Origin: Xylogone sp. PMI_703
Taxonomy: Eukaryota > Ascomycota > Leotiomycetes
Direction: 5' to 3'
Length of the DNA stretch: 64,000 nt
NCBI GenBank assembly: GCA_021399445.1
Contig: JAJTUQ010000003.1
Coordinates: forward strand, 5,084,001 to 5,148,000
Shown here in pieces: positions 36,459 through 46,641 of the stretch. Every line of letters begins with the position of its first letter. Within the stretch, counting starts at the first letter, position 1. The notes beneath the pieces were generated by a model. It worked only from the letters and a program-made list of their open reading frames with translations. It ran no database searches and was not told where the DNA came from. A program made the translations under genes and the position numbers.

Positions 36459-37016
36459 ATTATTAGGTTTTATTGCAATAATATGTAATTGCGTTAGTCT
36501 GCAGTATAATTTTGTGAAGAACAAAGGTAGAGAAGTTAAGATAGTAAAGTCAAGAAGCTTCGCCTTGTCACGTTCCGTTTTGGAAACCAAGTTACCAGGG
36601 AGAAGTTACGTCATTACGCATAACGAGCAGCCTAATCACGTGCGGGGTTCGCCAGTTCGTCTTATCACTAATACTACACATAGTTTTATGCTTCAGAGGC
36701 TTTGTTAATTGCTAACATTTCAGCTATAGGACCTTATTTCCAATTACTGTATGTAGTATATTCTAGGATAATCAGTGGTGCCAAATAGCACGTGATAAGG
36801 TACCCTGTCCTGGTCCACGCCGAATGACTGAGCTAGCGCTTTTGAACCCTGGAAATAATATTCTTCCCCAGACGGCAGAAAACTTAGAGTGACATAACGA
36901 AAATTGATATCAGAACACTCATTTCTCATATTGCTAGTGTCCGTTGTATCTTGTAACTATTCTTCTCACTGGCGCCATCCCCACGTATAATTGCGCTCCT
37001 CGCACGCCGAGCTCAG
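36459..37016. promoter_or_regulatory. Shared promoter of charged protein and pseudouridine synthase genes
   Basis: 558 bp between divergent start codons. Two CACGTG-like words (CACGTGCGG near 36638, CACGTGATAA near 36790) may bind bHLH factors. No other element is evident. Confidence 0.4.
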
Positions 37017-38511
37017 ATGGCAAGTCCTACAACGGCGCTCGTCGAGGTGCCGCAGGGACATGTCAGCATGCCACCATTGACAGAGAAAAAGCCTTTCCAG
37101 GAACCACCAGCAGTTGTGACAACACCTTGCGACCCCTGGCCTCGCCCATACTATGTAGAAAATGGCCTGCGACGAGTTGCACCTTATCATTTTACCTATA
37201 ACACTTTCTGCAAGGAAAGATGGAGGGGAAGAGAACTGCTAGATATATTCTCGAGCGAGTTTCGGGATCGACCGTTAGAATATTACGTATGTTTAACTTT
37301 ATTTTAATTTTCTATTCTTGGCATAATATATAGAAGGGAACTAACAAAATCAGAAAGAAGCTATAGAGAAAGGCAATGTAGTAGTGAACGGCAAGGCAGT
37401 GGCTACCCCACAGCACATAGTCAAGAACGGAGACATAATCTCTCACACCCTCCATCGTCATGAACCACCTGTTACTGCTATGCCAATCGGCATAATCCAC
37501 GAAGACGACGACATAATTGTCATCAACAAGCCAGCGGGGATCCCTGTTCACCCAGCAGGTCGTTACAACTACAACTCCATTATTGAAATTTTGCGGGCAG
37601 AACGAGGGCATGGATGGAATCCCTTGCCATGCAACAGACTGGATAGGCTGACGAGTGGGATTATGTTCATTGGGAAGCATCCTAAAGCAGCAGATGCTCT
37701 GACGCAACAAATTATGGCACGGACGGTCAGGAAGGAATACATTGCGCGCGTGAAGGGGAGGTTTCCAGATGGAGAGGTAGTCTGTGATATGCCCATCCTT
37801 CAAATATCTCCCAAACTGGGCCTGAATCGTGTTCGTGCGAATGGGAAACCTGCTCGCACAGTTTTTAAGCGACTAGCATATTATCCTCCACGGAATCGAC
37901 AGAAATCACCGACTGGTGACGAAACTCCTCCAGAGGAGACCACAACTGATCATGAAGGCAAACCGTGGATGAAGTTAGAAGGTTACTCTATAGTCCGCTG
38001 CCTTCCCGTAACAGGACGCACCCATCAACTCCGCGTGCATCTCCAGTTTCTCGGTCACCCTATAGCTAATGACCCTATCTATTGCAATCAGCGAGTCTGG
38101 GGCATAAATCTCGGCTTTAATGATTCGGACGCTAGCCAACACACAGATGAAGATATAATAACTCGTCTATCTCGGATGGGAAAGGAAGACGTTGCTGACG
38201 CAGTAGCGTACCATGACGAGATGGTTGACCAGTACAACAAGAAAAAGGCAGAGAAGATGTCCGGAGAATTATGTGAGGTATGCCAAACACCACTCTACAC
38301 AGATCCTGGAGAACAGGAGCTTTGTCTTTGGTTACATAGTTTGAGGTACGAGGACGCAGGTGGGAAATGGAGTTACGTTAGCCCGTTACCAGCATGGGCT
38401 TTGCCTCCTGAAGGAATGGAGGGACCGCGAGAGGTTGGCGGGATGGAGGAATTAGTTGATGCTGTGAAAGAAGATAATCCGGAGCTCATCTCTGGCGCAT
38501 CTGGCGCATAG
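37017..38511 (+). CDS. RluA/RIB2-type RNA pseudouridine synthase
   Basis: Exons 37017-37286 and 37354-38511 (67-bp intron) give 475 residues. It converts uridine to pseudouridine in RNA. An S4-like region ([15 protein letters not shown] and [19 protein letters not shown]) precedes the catalytic domain. The RluA signature [18 protein letters not shown] contains the catalytic Asp (HRLDRxTSG type; the first residue here is Asn). [21 protein letters not shown] is the second conserved block, and [19 protein letters not shown] precedes the signature. Length and motifs fit the yeast Pus9/Rib2-type branch. No deaminase domain is visible, so a tRNA or mitochondrial tRNA modifying role is more likely than riboflavin synthesis. 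Confidence 0.9.
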
Positions 38512-39140
38512 AGGAATTAATGATGAAAGAAGCAATCTATGAGTCTCCAGCAGTACTGTAGGAGCGCTGTGTCATGATGAATCCTACGTATGAAGCGGAA
38601 CTAAGGATATTCTTATCCCCGTGTTGATTTCGGGGGTGAGTGAGGCGGAGAACCCCTTGTGGGTGATCTAATATATTGCTCTCCTGGGTGATATTCAAGG
38701 TGTGCATGAATAGGCGAATACCATACTCAATGGAAAGGGAAGCTACATAGAAAAAAGTTTATCGTCAAGAGAGCTTGAGAGTTTATTGGAAAGAGCTAGA
38801 TGGCTTGCATGAAATAGATGTCTAAAGTTCTAAAGTATACATTCCCTAGTGGAGAGTCCAAACTTCGTTCGCTTCTGTATTCCTTCTCTGCTTTCCCTGC
38901 TTTAGTCTTATTAGCACCTTCTGCTATTTTCATAATAGCAAAGCATCGGTTCTCCACATTCCCAACATGCTCAATATAGCGTAGGTTTTATCGTACTCTA
39001 GACGGTAACCGTCTATTGTGGTATGATTAGAATCCCGCGACATGTCTGTCTAGTCTTATCTACAGGTATAGTCTACATGTGACAAATGCACATAATGAGA
39101 ACGACTCCTCGCACAGAGACCGCTGATGACATTCTACCTC
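38512..39140. other. Convergent intergenic region
   Basis: About 630 bp between two 3' ends. No gene or repeat was recognised. Confidence 0.4.
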
Positions 39141-40275
39141 TTATTTGCGAAATGTCATGACAGCATACCGAAAGGTTCCATTCCTATACCCTCTTCTCAT
39201 GGCACGGAACGCTTGGAGAAATGCGAGGCCGTCTCTACCTTGTGCTACAGCAAACGCCCATAACGAGGCATTTTGAATAAGGGTCCACGAAATATCCCTT
39301 ATATACGTTATTAAATGAGCCGGGGAGGATCGGCACTGGAATGCTTACCATGTTTTTGAAACGTCTTGGCTGATATCCAAAGGGCTGGCGAAAGTATTTA
39401 AGCTAGCCTCTTTTGCAAGATGGACATAATCAGACTGAGTGCAAAGAGGGGGTAGTAGCATTCCATCTTCAAGGGTTAGTATGATATCCAGGTGCAGTGT
39501 GTGAGGGTAGTACAACCTTCAATAGGCGCAATATCTTCTTTCATCTGCTCATCTGTCAGTCCTTCGGCCTTGAACCAATCCGCCACTATAAGCTTGCCAC
39601 CCGGCTTTAGCAGTAGCTCCGCATTCTTAAAGAATAATCTCTTGTCAGGGAGATGACTCATGGCTTCCGAAATCCAGATTGCATCAAAAGTGGTCTCGTT
39701 AGGTTCGGAAGTGAAGGAATCACCCATCTTTTCCGCATCCAGCTCAATATACTGCACAGAGCCAGGACCAACTTTCATAGAACCATCAATGAAAATCTCA
39801 TTACTTTCATTGCCCTCCAGCGTTAATTGCTTTGCAATTTCCACTTGTCGAGGACTAATAGTAATTCCCACTACGTCACACCCATGGTTCTTAGCTAGAA
39901 ATCTTGTGGTACCTCCTATCCCACATCCGACGTCTAAGACTGTGCTTCCTTTGGGCAATTCGGAGCGATCGAGGAGTAGTTCAATTAACTGGACCTGTGC
40001 TTCCTCTTTTGTATCGTTTGGTGACTTGAAGTAGCCGTGATGAATGTGCTCTCCCCTGTTGCACACATTTATTAATATATATTCATTCTAGACCAGATTT
40101 GAGTTATGGTATACCATAGAGAGTAATAATAGTCACTTGCTAGCTCATAGTGGTGTCTGATGCGTTCTTTGAGTGCAGTGAAAGAACCGTGGTTCTCTGT
40201 AGGCGGTGTTTCATACTGGTCACCAATATCACCACTGACTGGTAAGTCCTTTTCTATTGAATTAGAATCGTCCAT
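39141..40275 (-). CDS. Gamma-tocopherol-methyltransferase-like SAM methyltransferase
   Basis: Exons 40275-40115, 40055-39517, 39466-39349 and 39297-39141 (introns of 59, 50 and 51 bp, all in phase) give 324 residues. SAM-binding motif I is TVLDVGCGIGGTTRFLA, followed by VVGITISPRQVEIAKQL. FDAIWISEAMSHLPDK and GGKLIVADWFKAEGLTDEQ complete the class-I fold. The region before motif I (HHYELASDYYYSLWGEHIHHGYF) is typical of the gTMT/sterol-C24/phosphoethanolamine methyltransferase branch. The C-terminal exons read TQSDYVHLAKEA and FLQAFRAMRRGYRNGTFRY. In fungi such enzymes act on small metabolites. The true substrate is unknown; tocopherol is unlikely. Confidence 0.88.
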
Positions 40276-40687
40276 TCTCAAAGTTCATATGTAGATATAG
40301 AGTTGTAGGCTAACTTAAGCTTATATATGATAACGAAGCTGCAATTGATGAATGTTGCCCTATGATGTAGGTGGCGGTTGTTACTTGTGTTACAAGATCG
40401 CTTCCCACGCAAGCTTGGCAAGTGTATTTCAATATGGTCACTATGACAACATTTCTTCCGTGTCGCAGCGTAGTAGCGTGAGAAGAAAGGTAAAGGTTGA
40501 TTAGCTTCTACTTTGTAGTCCGTAGTACAGCAAATTATGGGAATATAGGCCTTACGCCTTCTTAAGCATGAACCCGATCAACTCAATATAGAGCCTTTTT
40601 GACAGGAGGTTAAAACGTTATCTATTTATCCAAGCGCATAACTTAACAACATAAAAATCGGTATCATTCATTGACTGGACCTCGAAA
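40276..40687. other. Intergenic gap between tandem minus-strand genes
   Basis: About 410 bp, expected to hold the methyltransferase promoter. No distinct element was seen. Confidence 0.4.
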
Positions 40688-41569
40688 TCAAAGTTTCTCA
40701 TGCCGTGTTTCCTCTCCGGGAAACTTCCCGTGCCTTCCCTCGCCCTTACTGAATCTTGTTGCTCCTGCTACACTCTCAGTGGTAATGACCTTGACACCTT
40801 CATCATACTCATGTGAAAGAGCATCCTCAAAGGACGTGGCGTTATAAGCAGCATAGTAACAAGAGGTGCGGTCAGTGTTCATACAATTCTGAGGGAACTG
40901 GACGAGGAGCTCTGCAATTTTATATGCCTCCTCCAGAGCCTTTCCTTCTGGCACCACCCTATTTGCCAAACCCATCGTGAGAGCCTCCTGGGCCCCCACA
41001 GGCCTTCCAGTTAGAATCATATCTAAGGCCCGGCCCAATCCCACGATTGCCTGTAAACGGACCGTCCCACCATCAATGAGTGGGACGCCAAATCGCCGAC
41101 AGAATACTCCGAATACGGTAGTTTCTTCCGCAACTCGGATATCTGCTATGAGACTGAGTTCTAGTCCACCTGCGACAGCATATCCAGATACCGCCGCTAT
41201 GACCGGCTTACGGATCTGCATACGAGAGGGGCCTGTTGGGCCCATGTTGCGACCTTGAACTCGTTCATGTGAGCCTACACGAGGACCGCTGTAACTATCG
41301 CCGGCAGTCTGCAGCGTGGCCACTTCATGAAGATCGAACCCGGCACAGAAGTTGCCGTGCTCTCCATGGAAGATGCATACCTTCTGGGTATCATCATCCT
41401 CGAACGCTAGAAAGGCATCTCTAAGCTTTTGAGCGGTTGGGCCGTCAACAGCATTTCTTCTGTGGGCCCTATTAATTGAAATGGTTGTAATGCCATTTGC
41501 GGTTTTTCTAACTAGAACTGCATCGGCATCAGCGCCCTGGTTAGGCCCAGCGGGCCCAGAGGATGTCAT
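40688..41569 (-). CDS. Enoyl-CoA hydratase/isomerase family protein
   Basis: A single exon of 293 residues from the ATG at 41569 (the frame upstream starts with GTG only). Crotonase fold. The oxyanion-hole segments are NFCAGFDLHE and the IAAVSGYAVAGGLELSLIADIRVA block. Position-specific residues differ from canonical hydratases: the loop after the second block reads FGVFCRRFGVPLIDGGTV, where hydratases have FGxPE and a catalytic Glu. It may therefore be an isomerase, a dehydratase or a carnitinyl-CoA-like enzyme rather than a classic ECH. No mitochondrial signal or C-terminal SKL is evident (end RHEKL). Confidence 0.87.
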   Translation of the reverse strand: MTSSGPAGPNQGADADAVLVRKTANGITTISINRAHRRNAVDGPTAQKLRDAFLAFEDDDTQKVCIFHGEHGNFCAGFDLHEVATLQTAGDSYSGPRVGSHERVQGRNMGPTGPSRMQIRKPVIAAVSGYAVAGGLELSLIADIRVAEETTVFGVFCRRFGVPLIDGGTVRLQAIVGLGRALDMILTGRPVGAQEALTMGLANRVVPEGKALEEAYKIAELLVQFPQNCMNTDRTSCYYAAYNATSFEDALSHEYDEGVKVITTESVAGATRFSKGEGRHGKFPGEETRHEKL

Positions 41570-42735
41570 ATCGAGAATATGTGTTACGGTATATAATTGA
41601 GCTTCCGGAAAATGTTCACAGAGATGGCAGTTGATGTTTAAAGCCCTTTTCGAGTGGTCTATCACAGGGCGTACAGGGCGTACATACTACCGAGGTGTTG
41701 ACTTTGTCCTCTGTAAGAGCCCCTCTCTATGCAGCCGGAGCAACAGAGGCTACCAATGACTAGATGTAGCTACAAGGTTCTTTATTATGAGGCTGTTTAC
41801 GCCAAATTATTATGAATGAAAAAGTACGAGCTCTAACTCATGTTGATGGGATTGCTGTGGGGGTGGGGTGCTTCAGCTCATGCGTCATTATATAATAAAA
41901 GCGAGGATAACCCTCAGGTAATCAAGCCTTGTCTCTGGCTTTATTATATGACAATTGCGACGGGTTGGTCTCGTTATTGGTTCCCCAATATGACTCTACT
42001 TTCTTCTTCTTCATTAGCCTACTTCTCAGTTCGATAGCCTATTCAGACTCCGCGAGCGTATTTGATTAATTGAGGTGGCTTGGCTAAATTTCAAGTACTA
42101 AATAATAATACTGCCATGGAAGTGTTATTATCTTATTAGCGCGTTATCGTAACCTCCCACACTAACCATTACTCTGGAAGTTCGGAGCAAGTAATAGTGT
42201 GAATTGATATAGTTGTTTAGGGTTTTAAACTAAGAGGCGTCCTATGAAGAGGTATTCAATAACCCTTAAATACAACCCTGATACTGACGAGAATCTAAGT
42301 TATTTCGAAGATCTACGTAACGGAGTCTTCATATTCATGCAAAGCTCTGTCAAGAGATAGGTTCAGTAGATGCAAAATCATGCAAAATCGCATTTAGTTT
42401 GTGTTTCTCCCTAATTCGGCTAGAACAGGTGACAACTACTCTTTTTGTCTCGTGCTCCATTAATCGCAGTGGCTCGAACATAAAAATATATTATCCATTC
42501 ATTATACCTTGGGTATCAAATGCTGGCAACAGCACATACCACTATATTAAAGTTATTCCTAAAGTTGAGCAACATAAAGTGTATTAAATCAGTTCGATAT
42601 ATAATAGAATATTTAGTAAGTCAATTACGGATTTTATAAACACAAAAAAATAGAAACCAGCAGCTTATACATTTTTAGCTATATACTTTGAAGTTATGGC
42701 TTATGAAGAAGTAGAGACATAGGTTACAAAGATCT
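41570..42735. other. Intergenic, increasingly AT-rich toward P450 relic
   Basis: The first few hundred bp should be the promoter of the enoyl-CoA hydratase gene. From about 42090 the DNA is rich in TA dinucleotides, and earlier exons of the P450 relic may lie here, but I could not read them. Confidence 0.4.
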
Positions 42736-43417
42736 CAGCTATTAACCATCAGTTTTTCAGACATTTAGTTTAGTTTATATACTACTAAATTATGGTAAGC
42801 CTGTATGCCACTGCTAGAATTTAGACATTATTATCCATCCGTGCTTAGTAATCAGCCACAGGTCATTGCTGAGGATAGTAATACTATTCTTGACCATAGT
42901 CTTTACTGGGGTAAGGATAAAATAATCTCTTTTTCTTTTCTTTATAATTGTAGGCTATTCTCACACTTTATAGATGAAGATTGATCTGTGGCTATAGGCT
43001 ATGAATTATAACAGTAAGTATATAACATAGCCGGATGACTTTATACTTAAGCGTTAGCTTGGCAATCCACGCTTCAAAAACGATAGGCTAGAGATAGTTG
43101 AACTTTTCTCTAATAGTCCTCGAAATTGTATTAGAAGAAAGTAAATTACTGTTTTATCTTCTTTCTTCTCGACCAGTTCTTTATCTGTCTATATATTTGG
43201 ATGACTAAGTTATTGTATTGTTAGTCTTGCATATACCAAGATGCGTTTGATCTTAGCTAGACTTCTATAGAGATACGATATATGTTTAGCAGAGGACAGC
43301 GAAGGCTAAGATGAAAGAAGTAATAACTATATATTATGGGATAAATCCCCTTTAGATGTACACTTTTCTCCACGGAGATTTAGGCAGGATGGTAGTAAAA
43401 TGGAGACAGTTAATTGA
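42736..43417 (+). pseudogene. RIP-degraded cytochrome P450 (C-terminal half)
   Basis: Translated pieces in order match the end of a fungal P450. First is a K-helix-like segment near 42805-42850 (ACMPLLEFRHYYPSV, aligning to the usual A-C-x-x-E-x-x-R-x-YPPV). Next is VIAEDSNTILDH near 42863-42895, then PDDFILKR-stop-LGNPRFKNDRLEI, and the haem loop FSNSPRNCIRR (haem Cys at 43127-43129). After an intron ending near 43225 comes LAYTKMRLILARLL, then ILWDKSPL near the end. In-frame stops occur at 42766, 42796, 43028, 43055, 43268 and 43307; those at 43055, 43268 and 43307 stand where a P450 usually has Trp. The invariant Gly after CI is Arg (GGA to AGA). These are G-to-A changes in TpG context, the RIP signature on this strand. 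It cannot encode a working enzyme. Confidence 0.85.
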
Positions 43418-43991
43418 GGGCTTGGGAATAGACTATTGACGGTGGAAACTCATTCGGTCTGTAATCGGGATGTTTCATTATGTGCGTTTTATCACTTAAA
43501 CTAAATTGTCAACTCGGAAGTTAGTAATCACATCTAAATATATCATCAGCAATTCAAAAACGTTAACCATTTTATTGAAGCATAGTTAGACTTGATCTTT
43601 ATCATATCTCCGGAAGGCGCCGATTCAGGATGCAAGGTCAGTTATGGCAACCGAACTGCCTCGGCATCGCTTTCCCCCCACCAACTTTGTGGGAGCAATT
43701 CTTCAACCGATGATTGCCGATCAATTCCACGTGATGTCATTAACGAAGTTTAAACGTCAACCAAAGCTTGAGCTTCAGGTACATTGTTTGCTAAATTAAC
43801 CGCTCAAAAATCGGCCACCTCTAAGTCTAATTGATTATCACATAATATCCATCACTTATTGTTGACTTTTACGGGTAACCTCGCTTCTCGAGACAAGCAG
43901 TCTGTGTAGACCATTCTACACAATACGCTCGGAACAACTTTCTCCTAAACCCAGACTTTGTTGCACCCTAATCTTCTGTAAAGCCACAGTC
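43418..43991. other. Intergenic region upstream of mitochondrial ECH gene
   Basis: About 570 bp. It contains CACGTG-like GATTGCCGATCAATTCCACGTG near 43711-43733. The distal part is AT-rich continuation of the RIP-affected island. Confidence 0.4.
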
Positions 43992-44917
43992 ATGAATGCT
44001 CTAAAATCTATTCGGCCAATTGCTTCCCGTTTTAGACCTTCAGCTCTTCCAACTATTGTTGCCCGTCCTTTGTCCACCCGTTCATATGAGCTCGTCCAAG
44101 TCACAGAGCCTAAGCCTGGAGTCGGTCAAAGTAAACCTTCTTGCCGTTTCCCCTTCAGGATAATTCTTATATTAACTCTCTCCCAGTAACACTAAATCGC
44201 CCTAAAGCACTCAATGCGCTCTCAACTCCCCTAATCACGGAGCTTAACTCAGCTCTTGAGGATCTTGATAAATCTCAAGATATTTCAGTCATAGTCCTTA
44301 CTGGTTCAGAGAAAGCGTTCGCTGCAGGTGCTGATATCAAGGAGATGGCCCCATTAACTTTTTCAGAAGCGTATACGAAATCATTCATTGAGTCTTGGTC
44401 GAACTTAACAACTGTTGTCAAGAAGCCAATTATAGCCGCTGTATCTGGTCATGCTCTTGGGGGAGGTTGCGAATTGGCCTTGATGTGTGATGTGCTATAT
44501 TGTACTGAAAATGCCAACTTCGGTCAACCAGAGATTAGGCTAGGAACTATCCCTGGAGCTGGTGGCAGTCAGAGGCTCACAAGAGCTATTGGCAAGGCAA
44601 GAGCAATGGAACTGATCCTAACAGGAAAGAGCTTTACTGGGAAGGAAGCAGGAAGCTGGGGTGTTGCCGCTAGGACGTTTGGAAGCTACGATGAACTTAT
44701 CGAAGGAACTCTTAAGACAGCAGAGACGATTGCCGGATATTCAAAGGTCGCTGTCATGGCAGCTAAGGAAGTGGTCAACAAGAGTCAAGATTTACCTCTA
44801 CGAGATGGAGTAGAATATGAGAGAAGGGTGTTCCATAGCTTGTTTGGAAGCGAGGACCAAAAGATCGGCATGAAGGCGTTTGCAGAGAAGCAGAAGCCAC
44901 AATGGACTCATAAATAG
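43992..44917 (+). CDS. Mitochondrial enoyl-CoA hydratase (ECHS1-like)
   Basis: Exons 43992-44130 and 44187-44917 (56-bp intron) give 289 residues. Hydrates 2-enoyl-CoA in beta-oxidation or branched-chain amino-acid breakdown. The N-terminus (about 30 residues, rich in Arg, Ser and Ala: IRPIASRFRPSALP) looks like a mitochondrial presequence. Crotonase signature: AFAAGADIKEM (oxyanion hole) and IIAAVSGHALGGGCELALMCD, followed by NFGQPEIRLGTIPGAGGSQRLTR, where the two catalytic Glu residues are present. Full-length and intact, it differs clearly from the divergent crotonase at 40688-41569. Confidence 0.93.
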
Positions 44918-45043
44918 TGTAGTTATTTTATGAGAAAAGCGCGAGAAAAAGTACTGGTACGAATAATTCATTGATAGAAGCATTATTTTTACATTCTTCC
45001 TGTAAACTCAAAAGCTAATTTACATTTCATAATATTCAGTTGA

Positions 45044-46114
45044 TCACAGATCTGGATCACCGTGTATCCAGCCTCTCTGGAATGCCCCAGGAATAAGAGC
45101 TGCGGCATACATAACTTGCGTAATTGGACGTAACTCGTCTGGAGTAGCTGCGAGTGCCATCTCCCACTTCTTGATTAAGTCTTGTGCATACCCAGTTAAA
45201 ACATCATCCGCTCCAGCTGAACATTTAATGCCCATGCATGCGCCAAAATCTCGAAACGCAAGTCGATAATGATGAAGCTCACGTAAATGTGTTCCCCCGC
45301 TAAACAAATTACTGACTTGTTTCAAGCACTGACGTTGAAGATCTGCTGCCCATTCTTCTTTATCCCAGAGCCAATGTGCCGACCACAAACTCATGCCTAG
45401 GTCTAGCATATCAGTAGATACGAACTTCTTTCCCTTCCGCTCCATGACTCTTTGATAATCGTGAATCTCATCATCCAGAGCAGGGTCATCCTTCTGTGCA
45501 GAAGCTTTTAAAATCTTCATCGTAATATATCCATCAATTGGATCCAAGTTGCCTTGGCTTGCGACCAAAGGTTTAGACATGTCCATGGCAATCTTCCACA
45601 CCATTCTTGGATGACCCGTATCTTTTCCTACAAAGAAAGGATCATGTATTGCTTTTGCTAGTTGAATGGCCTGTGTGTTGTATAATGGCTCTTTGGTAGC
45701 AACACTCAGTCGGTTGAGGGCAAACATCCACAATGTCAAATAGTGGTGATACTGTCCATCTCCATCTGGACCCGATGCCTCCTCTTTGCCTATCCTCAAT
45801 CCTCCTCCAAGCGGATTTTCATCTGTTGCTCCAGGTAATCGAGATTTACCATCTCGCGTATGACCTTGAATATCATGGACTGTTTCGACAAGTTTCTTGG
45901 CCATACTGATATATTTGTCCTCGCCTGTCTCTTTATTAAGAGTGATAAAGTTAACAACACCAAAAGCATCTGTCCAGAGATATCGACCTTTGAATCCTCC
46001 TGCCTTCGGTGGAGGTGTCCAAGATTCTGTGTCTCCAACATTTACAGGAAGTGGACCGTAAACATAGTCCATAGCCCCTTTAAAAGAGGTCAAATCCGTA
46101 GCTGAAGAGCTCAT
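45044..46114 (-). CDS. Conserved protein with six-hairpin-glycosidase-like sequence
   Basis: A single exon of 356 residues from the ATG at 46114; the frame upstream starts with GTG. The sequence has regularly spaced aromatic/helical segments typical of an alpha/alpha toroid: GRYLWTDAFGVVNFITL, YHHYLTLWMFALNRLS, HPRMVWKIAMDMS, LGMSLWSAHWLWDKEEW and RLAFRDFGACMGIKC. No signal peptide. The catalytic role is unknown; proteins like this are widespread in fungi and some bacteria. It is divergent from the next gene, with ATGs 528 bp apart. Confidence 0.78.
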   Translation of the reverse strand: MSSSATDLTSFKGAMDYVYGPLPVNVGDTESWTPPPKAGGFKGRYLWTDAFGVVNFITLNKETGEDKYISMAKKLVETVHDIQGHTRDGKSRLPGATDENPLGGGLRIGKEEASGPDGDGQYHHYLTLWMFALNRLSVATKEPLYNTQAIQLAKAIHDPFFVGKDTGHPRMVWKIAMDMSKPLVASQGNLDPIDGYITMKILKASAQKDDPALDDEIHDYQRVMERKGKKFVSTDMLDLGMSLWSAHWLWDKEEWAADLQRQCLKQVSNLFSGGTHLRELHHYRLAFRDFGACMGIKCSAGADDVLTGYAQDLIKKWEMALAATPDELRPITQVMYAAALIPGAFQRGWIHGDPDL

Positions 46115-46641
46115 GGTTTGCGGAGCGATTCCCACTTTTACAAAGTTATTGTAACCGTTAACTTTTACAAGACGGTAATATAAGATATTCTATCAGTCCG
46201 TTAGGTTTTGATGATCACAAGCTGAAGAGGTCCTAATAATCTTATTCTGCTGACCGGCTTCCGGCTCCCTGCTTTGTTGCAAAGACCAAGTCTAAACATC
46301 AACTTAACCCTCCCCTAATAATATCAGATCCTTCAAAAACCTATATTACTTATCATGTTCTATTGCCATTTGACAATGAATGATTGAGGAGAGCTTTATA
46401 TCCATACGTCATGTCACGTGTCGTGGTGGCGCTCTGAAATAACTGCTGTATTCGATATCCAATTGAATTTCTGAATTACGATTTGATGTCCAATCATCCT
46501 TTCATATCAGCAAACGACATCATAGAAGACCACTTATGATTGCCCGATCCAGTAATGTCACGTCACAAAATTCAGGGTACCATATCTTCTGAATTGACAT
46601 CACTTATATCTACCTAGTCAAATTATCCGCTATTATGGAGA
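46115..46641. promoter_or_regulatory. Shared promoter of six-hairpin-like and erythromycin-esterase-like genes
   Basis: 527 bp between divergent starts. It includes a CACGTG-containing word (GTCACGTGTCGTGG near 46413-46427) and several CATCA/TGATG words. No operon is implied. Confidence 0.4.

Noticed and set aside
36459..36590. Upstream 44-codon extension of the charged protein gene
   Set aside because: Starts with TTG; the first ATG at 36458 gives a natural acidic N-terminus.
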